From the NCBI RefSeq assembly GCF_900176435.1, contig NZ_FWYE01000001.1, positions 310,001 through 374,000 on the forward strand: DNA of 64,000 nt, read 5' to 3'. The notes under the pieces were generated by a model, which worked only from the letters and a program-made list of their open reading frames with translations, searched no databases and was not told where the DNA came from. The DNA is from Picrophilus oshimae DSM 9789 (lineage in GTDB: Archaea; Thermoplasmatota; Thermoplasmata; Thermoplasmatales; Thermoplasmataceae). Both the position numbers and the translations under genes were made by a program. Shown one piece after another: positions 54,319-63,697 of this stretch (positions within the stretch are counted from its first letter, which is position 1; every line of letters begins with the position of its first letter).

Positions 54319-56215
54319 GGAGGCAAGGAATCTGGACTGGGACGATAATTACACCGATATTAGGCACTGGATTAAGGTAAAAAATAATGCAATGGATTCA
54401 TTTAATTACAGCATGGTCAAGGGATCAAAGGCACATTTTATATCATATATAAATGGCGTTATATACAGGTCTGACATGCATAGATCAAGGACCGGATACT
54501 GGAAAAATGATGTAAACCATCTTGCCTCCGTTGATGGATATATAAATAATAAATCAATGGGTGATGCATTTTTAAAGTATGTGCGCGGCCTTGGATACAT
54601 ATACAGGGAATATTTAAATCTTGAGAGGCTGGATTATATATCTGAAAATGACGGTTCACTGCATATACAGCTGATTTCAGATTATAAGGCAAAAGTCAGG
54701 CTTAAATTTGAAATAGGGCATACAAGGGCATGGCCATCATGTGATGTTTTTAATAAAATTGATGTAAAAATTGCTAAAAACACTGTTTATATATCATCGA
54801 ACATATCAAAAACAGTAATAAACGTTTTGTGCTCTGGAAACACCAAAATAGATTCCTATAATAATTTTGTTTACATTGATATTGAATCATTTTCAGATGC
54901 GGAGATTATAGTATCGGACAGTGATGTTTATTCCGATGATATTGATGATACATTGAATTATCATAATATTATAGAAAAAACTGTAATACTTGAAACGCCG
55001 GACTTTGAATTTAACAAGCTCTTTCTATGGGCCAAGCACGATATCCTTGAGTTCTACAGCGAGACAAAAAATGGTAGTGGCTGGTTCGCCGGGTTTCCTG
55101 TTTACTCATGGTTTTTTGGCAGGGATGGTCTCTGGATGGCCCTTGCAGCAAATCAGATAGGATTAACGGAACTAACCTTAAAGCACATGCGTCTGCTATT
55201 CAAATATTCGGACAAAGGAAGGATACCACATGAGATAGGTCTCGGTAATATTATGGATCAGAATTATTCAATAAATAATACAAAATTTAACACAATGTAC
55301 ATGTCAATAGACAGCAGCCTGCTATGGCTCCTTGTAAATGAATCTGTTAAAAACTGGTATAAATCTGATTTTGATGATAATGATATAAAGAATGTCCTTG
55401 ATTTTCTATATAGCTGTGATTCTGACAACGATCTTCTTCTGGAAAACGATTTTATGAAAGGTTTGATAGGCTGGCCTGAGACATGGGCAAACATAAGGAA
55501 TGGAAAGACCGTTGACATAAATGCACTCTGGATTGAGGTTCTTAAATATTACAGAAATGATGAATACGATTATGCATTGAAGAGATATGTATCGCTTTTC
55601 TTTAATGAGTATATGAGCATAGATTTCATAGATTCAAAAGCACATGAAATAAAAAGTGCCATGCAGTTTGTGCCGGGCATATTTTTAATGGATCAAAGGA
55701 TTTCAAAAAGGCTCAGAGACCTTATACCAGGGATGTTTACGCCATGGGGTTTAAGATCAATGTCCGTCTACGATGAAATGTACGACGGCGGATATCATAC
55801 AGGAACGGTATGGCCGTTAATGACAGGATGGTTCGTACTATCTGCATATAACAATGGTCTTAAAGATGAGGCCTTTAATGCGCTAAAAACATTTGTTAAT
55901 GCCGCGTTCTCTGCGAATGATCCGGGAAGAATAAATGAAACATACGATCCGGTTAGCTTTACACCAACGGGTCAGTTCGCCCAGGGCTGGTCATCATCAA
56001 TGTTTGTATTATCATTAATGCAGGGAATGCTTAACATAAATTCCCTGGATTTCAAACCTGAAAACTTTGAGTGCAAAAACATACCTGAATCATGGGATTA
56101 TGTAAAAATTCATAATTTAATATGGAGGGATAAATTCTATGATGTTTACATTAACCATGATTATCATTCCATAATTGAAATAAAGATGAGTGATGTAAAT
56201 GAGGATAATAGGTGA
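54287..56215 (+). CDS. Six-hairpin glycosidase, amylo-alpha-1,6-glucosidase-like (first copy)
   Basis: 642 residues. An N-terminal beta-rich domain (about 1-240) is followed by an (alpha/alpha)6 barrel with YSWFFGRDGLWMALAANQIGL, GRIPHEIGLGNIMD, LIGWPETWANIRNGKTVDINALWIEVL and GGYHTGTVWPLMTGWFVLSAY, as in glycogen-debranching-type enzymes. Cytoplasmic. Probably hydrolyses the imported glycan. The GTG at 54287 is chosen from a GGAGGT site 8 bases upstream. This start lies inside the end of the ATPase gene. Confidence 0.8.
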   Translation: MVSKTLRDLIEEARNLDWDDNYTDIRHWIKVKNNAMDSFNYSMVKGSKAHFISYINGVIYRSDMHRSRTGYWKNDVNHLASVDGYINNKSMGDAFLKYVRGLGYIYREYLNLERLDYISENDGSLHIQLISDYKAKVRLKFEIGHTRAWPSCDVFNKIDVKIAKNTVYISSNISKTVINVLCSGNTKIDSYNNFVYIDIESFSDAEIIVSDSDVYSDDIDDTLNYHNIIEKTVILETPDFEFNKLFLWAKHDILEFYSETKNGSGWFAGFPVYSWFFGRDGLWMALAANQIGLTELTLKHMRLLFKYSDKGRIPHEIGLGNIMDQNYSINNTKFNTMYMSIDSSLLWLLVNESVKNWYKSDFDDNDIKNVLDFLYSCDSDNDLLLENDFMKGLIGWPETWANIRNGKTVDINALWIEVLKYYRNDEYDYALKRYVSLFFNEYMSIDFIDSKAHEIKSAMQFVPGIFLMDQRISKRLRDLIPGMFTPWGLRSMSVYDEMYDGGYHTGTVWPLMTGWFVLSAYNNGLKDEAFNALKTFVNAAFSANDPGRINETYDPVSFTPTGQFAQGWSSSMFVLSLMQGMLNINSLDFKPENFECKNIPESWDYVKIHNLIWRDKFYDVYINHDYHSIIEIKMSDVNEDNR

Positions 56216-57917
56216 TTATAAACCAAATCATAAACCGTACACAATCTCATCAATGAAAGCCTATTTTACAGGATTCCTGGATTTAATGCCCGATTCCATT
56301 GGATATCACATACCTGGCAACATGAATGGGCTCTGGTTTCCGCCCGTGCGTGCTTTAAAGAACGTCTACATTTTAAATGGTAATGAAATCGTTAAGCCCA
56401 AAAGGGTCATTTTATATTCATCCGGCATTGAATTCCATAATGATGATCTATTGCTTAAATTCTGGTTTGATAAAAACAGCATTTTCAGGATAAAAATAAA
56501 CAGCATGAAAAATTATAATATTGAACTTATCATGGAATTAATGCCATTAAACACCTGGTTCAGTATAAACGATACACGGATACTTGAGAAAAAGCATTTA
56601 ATCACAATTTCAAGCCAGATGTTTACCGATACAAGAATAAAAATAAGAACTGGAAATCCATTTATTTTAAAAGATGGTATTTTAAAAATTGATGTTAAAA
56701 AATCCTCAGAAGTTGAAATATATAATTATTTTAACATTAATAATAAGATACCTGTAAACAATTACAGTGATATCAATAGGTTTTCAGTGCTTAAATCAGA
56801 GGGGAACATGCCAAGGAATTTTACAATGGCCAAGGAAAATCTAATAAGGCTCTCCATGATTATTCCAGGAATAGGATACGGATTAACCGCAGGGCAGCCT
56901 GACTTTCCATGGTACTTCGGTATAGACAGCATGCTTTCAATAAATGGCATGCTTTACTCGGGTTTTTTTAACCTTGCACGTGGATCGCTGAACATTCTGG
57001 CAAGGTTCAGCAGGTCCGGTAAAATACCGCATGAAATACTGCAAAGTGGAAAGATATACAATGATGGTGATCTTGAGGAAACGGCACTTTATCCATATGC
57101 AGTTTTTAGGTACATTAAATTTTCATGGAATTTAAAAGAAAACCTGCATTTAATAAAAACTGCAGGTGAATCATTTAATTATATCATGGAGCATGGTTAT
57201 AGTGGCCGCGGCATTATGGAGGATCCTGGCGCGGGCTCCGGCATTGACATAGATACAATAACGTTCACAATCATGTCATTAAAGGAATTGATGGATTTTA
57301 AAAACTGCGATAGCGAAGAGATACTTAATATGATCGATGTTTTAAATCCGGGTGAAAAAATAGATGGGCTTAAAAAGATCATAAATAATTTCTGGTTAAA
57401 TGAGAAAAAAACCTTTGCAAACAGGATAATAGACAATACGCCCTATGACCATGGCTTCTGGACTTCAATACTGCCATTTTATTCAAATCTGGCAACAAAT
57501 AATCAGTACAGGATGTTTGCAGATTACAACGGAGGTTTATCATCGATGAAATCTGATTCTGGTATTATGATTGATAGATCCGGGAATACAATGCCATTGA
57601 ATACAGGAATGTTTTTAATTGCCGCGGCAGCATATGAAGATTCAGAAAATGCACTTTACTGCCTGGAAAAGCTCAATAATTCATTTGAAAGGTTCTCACC
57701 AGGCTCATGCCCGGAGATTTCAAATAACAGTCATGGATGCTTTCTACAGGCCTGGTCTGGTTCGTTATACATAGAGTCCATTGCCAGCGGAATATTTGGC
57801 ATAAAAATAGAGAATGGAAAACCTGTATCATCACCGTTGAAGAACCATGGCCTTGGGCATGCACGGCTTGAAAAATTAAGGTTTGGCAGTGTTTTATACA
57901 ATTTTAATTTATATTAA
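56199..57917 (+). CDS. Six-hairpin glycosidase, debranching-enzyme-like (second, diverged copy)
   Basis: 572 residues. The C-terminal half is an (alpha/alpha)6 barrel with AGQPDFPWYFGIDSMLSINGMLY, GKIPHEILQSGKIYNDGDLEETALYPYAVFRYI and DNTPYDHGFWTSILPFYSN. The N-terminal ~190 residues form a beta domain. Related in layout to the preceding enzyme but clearly diverged, so it may cleave a different bond. Its ATG overlaps the previous gene by 17 bases. Its end overlaps the convergent regulator by 14 bases. Confidence 0.75.
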   Translation: MRIIGDYKPNHKPYTISSMKAYFTGFLDLMPDSIGYHIPGNMNGLWFPPVRALKNVYILNGNEIVKPKRVILYSSGIEFHNDDLLLKFWFDKNSIFRIKINSMKNYNIELIMELMPLNTWFSINDTRILEKKHLITISSQMFTDTRIKIRTGNPFILKDGILKIDVKKSSEVEIYNYFNINNKIPVNNYSDINRFSVLKSEGNMPRNFTMAKENLIRLSMIIPGIGYGLTAGQPDFPWYFGIDSMLSINGMLYSGFFNLARGSLNILARFSRSGKIPHEILQSGKIYNDGDLEETALYPYAVFRYIKFSWNLKENLHLIKTAGESFNYIMEHGYSGRGIMEDPGAGSGIDIDTITFTIMSLKELMDFKNCDSEEILNMIDVLNPGEKIDGLKKIINNFWLNEKKTFANRIIDNTPYDHGFWTSILPFYSNLATNNQYRMFADYNGGLSSMKSDSGIMIDRSGNTMPLNTGMFLIAAAAYEDSENALYCLEKLNNSFERFSPGSCPEISNNSHGCFLQAWSGSLYIESIASGIFGIKIENGKPVSSPLKNHGLGHARLEKLRFGSVLYNFNLY

Positions 57918-58941
57918 AATACCTCATTATTACATCCTCAAGCTGTGAATCGTAGCCCCCAACAGTAAATTTTCCATTTTTTGTTTCAAAAACAAAGTTT
58001 ATGACATCACTGTCCAGATTTATTCCTGTTATGGACCCCTGCTCATGAAAGCGTTTTCCTGTAAGGCGGAATGATCCATCCAGCACGCCATTGATATTTA
58101 TTCCATTTAGGCCCTTTAAATCACCTATTAGTATCCTCTGTGATGAATATTTATATGGCCTTATCAACGGCATCTTTAATATTTCCATTGCCCTGTACCA
58201 GCCAGTGAAAAAGTTATGGGTTATGAACCATGACATGTCCCTATCTTTTATAATATAGCCATACCTTTCCATGTTTATATTCATTGCCACACCACGTGGC
58301 ATGAAAACGGAATTTGTTTCATCAGAGATGACTGCAAAAAACTGCCCTGGCATGATATATTTTATATCGATTTCCATGCCTGAAAATTCGTTTTTTATCA
58401 TTTCAGTTTTAATATCATTGCCAAAGAACATAATCTCAATGCGGCATCCGCCTTTGAGCTTTCTAATTATTGGATCCCTTATATAATTGTATAGCTCCCA
58501 GGTGGTTTCTATTTCCAGCGTTTCATTTGCATTGTTTATTAGCTCTATTGAGTTGTTTATCACGCTTTTAATGTTCTTTGCATTGATGAGCGCGGTTTTT
58601 TCGTGCCTGTTTTGGATTGCAATGTTTGCCCAGTTTAGAAAATACTCCCTGTTCCTGTTTAGTATCTGCTCCCTGGCCTCAACAACGGCCTCTGGTTCTA
58701 TGGCCTCATATTTCTTTGGCCTTCCAAGGAGTATATTGATAAAGCCCTTCCTCTCAAGGCCTGCTGTTACGTCATAAAGCTGTGGCTGGCGTAGTGGCAG
58801 ATAGTTTAATATATCCTGTGCGGTCATGCTGCCATGCTCAAGGAGCAGGATATAAACCCTGGATTCGTTTTCCGTAAGACCCATATCCTGCAAAACAGAT
58901 ATTATATCAGAATGGCCTGATCCATCAGATCTCGCTGGCAT
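57904..58941 (-). CDS. TrmB-like sugar-responsive transcription regulator
   Basis: About 345 residues. The N-terminal TrmB winged helix (about 10-85: MGLTENESRVYILLLEHGSMTAQDILNYL... RQPQLYDVTAGLERKGF) is followed by a short coiled segment and a C-terminal effector domain (about 100-345) with the ETTWELYNYIRDPIIRKLK pattern. TrmB proteins bind maltose or trehalose and control sugar ABC operons. Located at the end of the operon in opposite orientation. The start is taken at ATG 58941, about 30 bases after a TATAAA element. The frame opens 18 codons earlier. Confidence 0.87.
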   Translation of the reverse strand: MPARSDGSGHSDIISVLQDMGLTENESRVYILLLEHGSMTAQDILNYLPLRQPQLYDVTAGLERKGFINILLGRPKKYEAIEPEAVVEAREQILNRNREYFLNWANIAIQNRHEKTALINAKNIKSVINNSIELINNANETLEIETTWELYNYIRDPIIRKLKGGCRIEIMFFGNDIKTEMIKNEFSGMEIDIKYIMPGQFFAVISDETNSVFMPRGVAMNINMERYGYIIKDRDMSWFITHNFFTGWYRAMEILKMPLIRPYKYSSQRILIGDLKGLNGININGVLDGSFRLTGKRFHEQGSITGINLDSDVINFVFETKNGKFTVGGYDSQLEDVIMRYFNIN

Positions 58942-58971
58942 AGCAGGAATATTGAAAATATAATAATATAA

Positions 58972-58982
58972 TTTTATACTAA
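58972..58982 (-). promoter_or_regulatory. Promoter element of the TrmB-like gene with shared TTAGTATAAA
   Basis: Read on the minus strand, TTAGTATAAA is identical to 50058-50067 in the sugar operon operator. It contains a TATA-like core at the right distance from the regulator start, so identity may reflect either autoregulation or simply a TATA box. Confidence 0.4.
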
Positions 58983-59070
58983 TTGAGAATTGCATATAAA
59001 TAATGTTATAATAAATATATTAGAAATTAAAAAAATCATAACATAAAATGATTAAGAAAGATCAATGTTT

Positions 59071-60156
59071 TTAAATATTTTTCAGTATCATATATAAGAG
59101 GAACGACCTCTCCGGAAGGCTTTTTGTAAATATGTATTCACTGTCTGAATGTGCGCCGTCCCCAACGGTTCCAAGACCATCAATTACCGGGCAGTAATAT
59201 GAGCAGAAGTTGCCATCACTTGCACCTGAAACTGAGGCCTCTCCTATTATTATATTATTTTCAATGCATATCCTTTTTATTTTTTCCATTAATTCATCGG
59301 TTTTTTTGCTTTTTACCATTGGCGGCCTTATATCATAGCTTATATCTATTCCGTGATTTTCCATTAATTTTTTTATAACGTACTGATCATCACCTGGTTC
59401 GTTAAACCTTAAATCGAGGATGCCATAGCAGGTATCAGGTATAACGTTTGATCTTGTTCCACCATGAACGATATCGAGATTTAATTTCCTTTTATTATTG
59501 TTCATGGATTTTATTAATGGTATAAGATCAAAAAGACCGTATATTGCATTTATGCCCTTCTCTGGATCGAGTCCGGCATGTGCCGATCTTCCATGAACTG
59601 TTATTTTTATTGTGCCAACACCGCTCCTCTCTGTTTTTAACATTCCATTTAATGATGGCTCCATAACAAGGGCATAACATGCATTTCTTGCCTCGTTCTC
59701 TATTATCGGCCTGGAAAATTTTGAGTCGATCTCCTCATCTGATGTTATTAGAAGCACCACGCTTTTATTAAGTTCGTTCAATGCGAATTTTAAAGCGTAT
59801 AATGTTTCTATGATCCCTGACTTCATATCAAAGATCCCGGGGCCATATGCCCTATCGCCAATGATCTTAAAAGGTCTTTTATTTACTGTTCCCTCGTCGA
59901 AAACGGTATCGTAATGGCATAACAGCAAAATATTTTTTTCGGAGCCCTTATTTATATACAGTTTTATATCATTACCATTTTCCTTTGATTCTATAATCTC
60001 TGGATCAATACCGATAAGATCCTTTATGTATCCAGATAAATATGATGCAAATCCATCCAGCAGGTTTTTATTATAAGAAGGTGTCTCCATCTCTATTAAT
60101 CTTTTAAGATCATTTAACATGCTTTCTTCATAATTATAGAAATCGTTGATATTCAT
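59071..60156 (-). CDS. M20 family metallopeptidase (carboxypeptidase/deacylase)
   Basis: About 361 residues. Dinuclear zinc ligands: H-x-D in LLCHYDTVFD (about 81-83), D110 in GPGIFDMKSG, the Glu pair in TSDEEID (about 141-142) and VMEPS. A dimerisation domain is inserted in the middle (VHGRSAHAGLDPEKGINAIY). Resembles glutamate carboxypeptidase (CPG2) and ArgE/DapE relatives. The exact substrate is unknown. ATG 60156 is preferred over TTG 60165. Divergent from the double-HTH regulator. Confidence 0.88.
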   Translation of the reverse strand: MNINDFYNYEESMLNDLKRLIEMETPSYNKNLLDGFASYLSGYIKDLIGIDPEIIESKENGNDIKLYINKGSEKNILLLCHYDTVFDEGTVNKRPFKIIGDRAYGPGIFDMKSGIIETLYALKFALNELNKSVVLLITSDEEIDSKFSRPIIENEARNACYALVMEPSLNGMLKTERSGVGTIKITVHGRSAHAGLDPEKGINAIYGLFDLIPLIKSMNNNKRKLNLDIVHGGTRSNVIPDTCYGILDLRFNEPGDDQYVIKKLMENHGIDISYDIRPPMVKSKKTDELMEKIKRICIENNIIIGEASVSGASDGNFCSYYCPVIDGLGTVGDGAHSDSEYIFTKSLPERSFLLYMILKNI

Positions 60157-60234
60157 ATAATGCAATAATTATAATTTTTATAAATGTTCCCATGGCATAG
60201 ATAAAAATTTAAATGTATAATTATTTACTTTTCA

Positions 60235-61026
60235 ATGGATGAGATTGACAGAAAGATCATATTTTATTACCTTCAGGAGGCAAGGGTGCAGCAGAGAAAG
60301 ATATCAACGGAGCTGAACATATCGCCACAGGTTTTAAAGTACCGGTTTGATAAGCTTGTTAGCAATGGCATAATAAAAAAATTTGTGCTTCACGTTAATC
60401 CTGCAGTATATAATAAGAAGGTTGGTTTTGCAGCATTTAAGGGCTCATCTTCTTACAATGACCATGTTTTTACAGAGATAAAATGTCTTGAGGAGCTTTC
60501 GATATACGGTTTCTATGGTGATTCTGATGACGAGGTGTCTGAAAATATAAAAAAGGCATCCGGGAAGCTTGGTCCAACAGCCATGAGGTATATACCGGTC
60601 ATGGATGATCATCCATCACTGAATAAATATGATAACAGCATAATAGAAAGCCTAAGGAAGAATCCAAGAAGATCGGCATCTGAAATAGCCCAGGAGCTTA
60701 ATTTAAGGTATCACTTTGTCAAGCGCAGGATCAATTACATGCTTAAAAAGAATATAATTTCAATAATACCAATACTTGATCTATCAAAGACAGATATTGT
60801 TTTGTTTGGACTCTTCACAATGAATTTTAAGGCGGTATCAAAAATAGTTGAGGATATCACACTTTTTAATGTAAATGATCTTAAGTCAGGAATTTCCATT
60901 TGCTTCTCCGAGAGTTTAAGCGGGGCAAAACAGATAATAAATAAATGCCGTGAGATAGATAAAAATATTGATGTAATGGTAATATACGAATACGATTTTT
61001 ATGATGATTTCAATGAAATTAATTGA
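60235..61026 (+). CDS. Double HTH regulator, Lrp/AsnC-like
   Basis: 263 residues with two similar halves, each an HTH (about 1-50 RKIIFYYLQEARVQQRKISTELNI; about 130-185 NSIIESLRKNPRRSASEIAQELNL) followed by an alpha/beta segment (FAAFKGSS; LFGLFTMNF). This looks like an internal duplication of an Lrp-type module, with the effector part reduced. The target could be the divergent M20 gene or the flavoprotein that follows 35 bases downstream. Confidence 0.75.
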   Translation: MDEIDRKIIFYYLQEARVQQRKISTELNISPQVLKYRFDKLVSNGIIKKFVLHVNPAVYNKKVGFAAFKGSSSYNDHVFTEIKCLEELSIYGFYGDSDDEVSENIKKASGKLGPTAMRYIPVMDDHPSLNKYDNSIIESLRKNPRRSASEIAQELNLRYHFVKRRINYMLKKNIISIIPILDLSKTDIVLFGLFTMNFKAVSKIVEDITLFNVNDLKSGISICFSESLSGAKQIINKCREIDKNIDVMVIYEYDFYDDFNEIN

Positions 61027-61061
61027 TAAAAATTTAAAAGGCCATTAAAATTACAATTTTA

Positions 61062-61925
61062 ATGAATTTCGATGTCGTTGTTCTTGGGTCCGGTTATTCC
61101 GGACTAAACGCATTTTATAATATAAAATCAAAAAGCAAGGTATTAATAAGCAATAAAAAATATCTTAATTATTACAAATCACATGGTTATAAAAGGATAG
61201 AATTGAAAAATATATTAAATGAAAATGTAATCGATATAAAATTTGAAGAGAATCTTGTAAAAACTGATAAAAATGAATACAATTATAAAAATCTTGTAAT
61301 AGCCCTTGGCTGCTCAAGAACAGACCAGATAAGGTTCCTTGAATATTTGGAAAATCAGGATAATATATCATTGGCCTCTGAAAATGATTTTGATGATTAT
61401 ATATTAATACAGGAGCTCTTTTATTTAAAATATCTTGGTAAAAATGTAAAATACCATGGAAATTACATGAATTTCCTTGGCAACAGGATAAGCTCTGCAA
61501 TAAAGAGCATAATGGATAGAAACGGCATTGAATTCTCTGAAAGATATGATTTTAAAATACCGAAGTGCATGCCAAATCCATTGTTTAAAGATTTTTTAAG
61601 AACCGATTCAAAATTCAGATTGAATAATAACGTTTATGCCATAGGCGATGTAATAGATTCCTGGCCAAAGCTTGGCGAGCTATCCATGAGACACGGAAGG
61701 TATGTTGCCGATCTTATAAACGGACTTAATTACGAATTTAAACCGGTATTTATAAATATCATTGATACATATAATGGATCTGCCTTTAGAATAAAGAGCA
61801 CAAGGCCCTGGAATGGCAATACTGAAAGAATAAGCAAAGGTATTTACGTTCATTACATGAAGGAGTTCCTCCATTATTATTATAAAATAAGGCGTGGTAA
61901 AATGGGCTTTCTAACATATATTTAA
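61062..61925 (+). CDS. Shortened NDH-2-like FAD-dependent oxidoreductase
   Basis: 287 residues. The FAD-binding N-terminus VVVLGSGYSGLNA and the second FAD motif NNVYAIGDVIDSW are intact. The internal NAD(P)H domain is reduced: the place for its G-x-G-x-x-G loop reads GNYMNFLGNRISSA without the glycine pattern. Typical NDH-2 proteins have about 400 residues. The C-terminus ends in an amphipathic basic/aromatic segment that may touch the membrane. It converges with the UbiA gene (4-base overlap), so a quinone-linked role is possible. Confidence 0.65.
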   Translation: MNFDVVVLGSGYSGLNAFYNIKSKSKVLISNKKYLNYYKSHGYKRIELKNILNENVIDIKFEENLVKTDKNEYNYKNLVIALGCSRTDQIRFLEYLENQDNISLASENDFDDYILIQELFYLKYLGKNVKYHGNYMNFLGNRISSAIKSIMDRNGIEFSERYDFKIPKCMPNPLFKDFLRTDSKFRLNNNVYAIGDVIDSWPKLGELSMRHGRYVADLINGLNYEFKPVFINIIDTYNGSAFRIKSTRPWNGNTERISKGIYVHYMKEFLHYYYKIRRGKMGFLTYI

Positions 61926-62821
61926 AATGCAGGGAAACCCAGAGCCGCATCTATTATTATGCCAAGGGCCAGCACAATTGATGCATATATATTATAATAG
62001 AAGGCCCTGCCAAAATTGCCTTTATAAGCAAAAATGAATGCCGCAAGCATTATTATACCGTGAAGTGCTGTTGCCGTGTATGATATAAAGTATAATTTAT
62101 AAACAATGTCTGCCGCAATGGCAAGGGATACAGATATTATTTGATTTATACCTGCAAATTTTAATGCCTTTTTGCCGAGAAGCACGGCAAAGCTGTGCAA
62201 ATTGTTTTCACGATCATAGTCCATGTCAGGTATATGATTGTAAAGATCGAAGCCAAGGGCCCAGAATACAGTCGCAAAGACAAAAAGCCATGGTATTCTG
62301 TATATTATATATAAAGGCCCATGGTTTCCAAGGACAGATATGGCACCTGCCATGACAGATAAACCCTGAATCGATGCTATTTGATAATTTGCAAATGATG
62401 TATATCTTTTCATATACGGATAGCTCATTATCACGAGTGCACCTATTGGACTTAGTGCAAGTGCAACCTTGCTTATGAAAACAACGGATGCAAAATAGCC
62501 TATTAAACCGATGATTATCATTGTGTATGCATCCTTAACGGTTATCACGCCTGTAACCATTGGCCTTGTCCTTGTCCTTGGATTCTTTGCATCAATGAAG
62601 CGATCGGCAAGGTTGTCATTTGTCATCCCTGCTATTCTTATAAAGAATAATGCAACAAATATCAATAACAATAATCTTATTGATGGTATCCCCCTGGCCG
62701 CAAGGAATGCGCCAAGATAGGCCATTGGCAGGCTGAATAATGTCTGCTCCAATCTAAGAAATCTAAGCGTAATATAGAACTTGCTCTGTTTATTCTTGAC
62801 TCCACCAGGGTCCCAGTACAC
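61922..62821 (-). CDS. UbiA-family prenyltransferase
   Basis: 299 residues with about eight or nine helices. The two Asp-rich motifs are NDNLADRFID (first) and DLYNHIPDMDYDREN (second), which bind the Mg-prenyl diphosphate. It transfers a prenyl chain to an aromatic acceptor, either in quinone synthesis (4-hydroxybenzoate or naphthoate type) or in another lipid pathway. Starts at a GTG. In context with cydAB (quinol oxidase), quinone synthesis is the likely role, by inference. Confidence 0.87.
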   Translation of the reverse strand: MYWDPGGVKNKQSKFYITLRFLRLEQTLFSLPMAYLGAFLAARGIPSIRLLLLIFVALFFIRIAGMTNDNLADRFIDAKNPRTRTRPMVTGVITVKDAYTMIIIGLIGYFASVVFISKVALALSPIGALVIMSYPYMKRYTSFANYQIASIQGLSVMAGAISVLGNHGPLYIIYRIPWLFVFATVFWALGFDLYNHIPDMDYDRENNLHSFAVLLGKKALKFAGINQIISVSLAIAADIVYKLYFISYTATALHGIIMLAAFIFAYKGNFGRAFYYNIYASIVLALGIIIDAALGFPAF

Positions 62822-62962
62822 GATTCAGGATTTTTTCACCCCTTATAAATATTGTTTAAAAAAGTTTGAAATATTACGCTTTATAATTATTTAAGACAAA
62901 TTTTCAAAAATTATGATTTTAGGTTTACTGGTTTATTAAATTAAAAAAATAAATTAAAAAAT

Positions 62963-63508
62963 TTAGCTGTAATAGTTCAGTGCAAGGGCACCTGATCCTG
63001 TTGCGGTTCCTGAAAGCTCAAAGCTCACATAAAGTGTGTATGTGCTTGTTGATGATCCAGATAATTTTATTGGGGTTCCAAGAGTGTATGCAGTTGCATT
63101 TATAGACAATGTTGTTGATGATGCCGAGCCTGAAACTGTTGCGGGTGATGTTGTAATATATATCGTGACGCCTGATGGAAGCGTTCCATTTATGTACAGT
63201 GTGCCTGCAACCGTTGAATTTATGTAAAGCACGTTCAAAAGATAAACAGCACCAGCACCGGCAGTGGTATTAACATCAATTGTTGTACCGCTGGTTATGT
63301 TTAAGGGCGATCCTGTTACCGGTGCATATATAAAACCATCTGCATTTGCCGTATTATAATTTGGTCCCTGTGCCATATAAACAACTGGAGCCTCCCCTGA
63401 AACTGAAATCGCATGTGTGCTTGTAATAACAACGCTTGCGAAGACTGCTGTAGGAAGGAGTGCAACTATGATTATTGCAAATAATACATATAACCTCTTC
63501 TTGTTCAT
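62963..63508 (-). CDS. Secreted Ser/Thr/Gly-rich protein
   Basis: 181 residues: a Sec-type signal peptide (about 1-24, cut after VFA), then a Cys-free, beta-rich ectodomain full of Thr, Ser, Gly and Ala (TVSGSASSTTLSINATAYTL) with several N-glycosylation sequons and no C-terminal anchor. The composition is like structural surface or fibre subunits. A pilus-like donor-strand protein is one guess, without motif proof. Monocistronic. Confidence 0.65.
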   Translation of the reverse strand: MNKKRLYVLFAIIIVALLPTAVFASVVITSTHAISVSGEAPVVYMAQGPNYNTANADGFIYAPVTGSPLNITSGTTIDVNTTAGAGAVYLLNVLYINSTVAGTLYINGTLPSGVTIYITTSPATVSGSASSTTLSINATAYTLGTPIKLSGSSTSTYTLYVSFELSGTATGSGALALNYYS

Positions 63509-63697
63509 GCTATCAGTGAGTAAATTTTGTCATCTATATAAATTTTTGTATAAATGATTTTAACAATTGAACGATAGAAAATATCATAATATAAATATTA
63601 TATATTGAATATATAATTTATAAACCGTAATTATATCAATTATAAAAAAGTATTTTAGATAATCTTTTATATTTACAATATATTATTATCGATTTAA

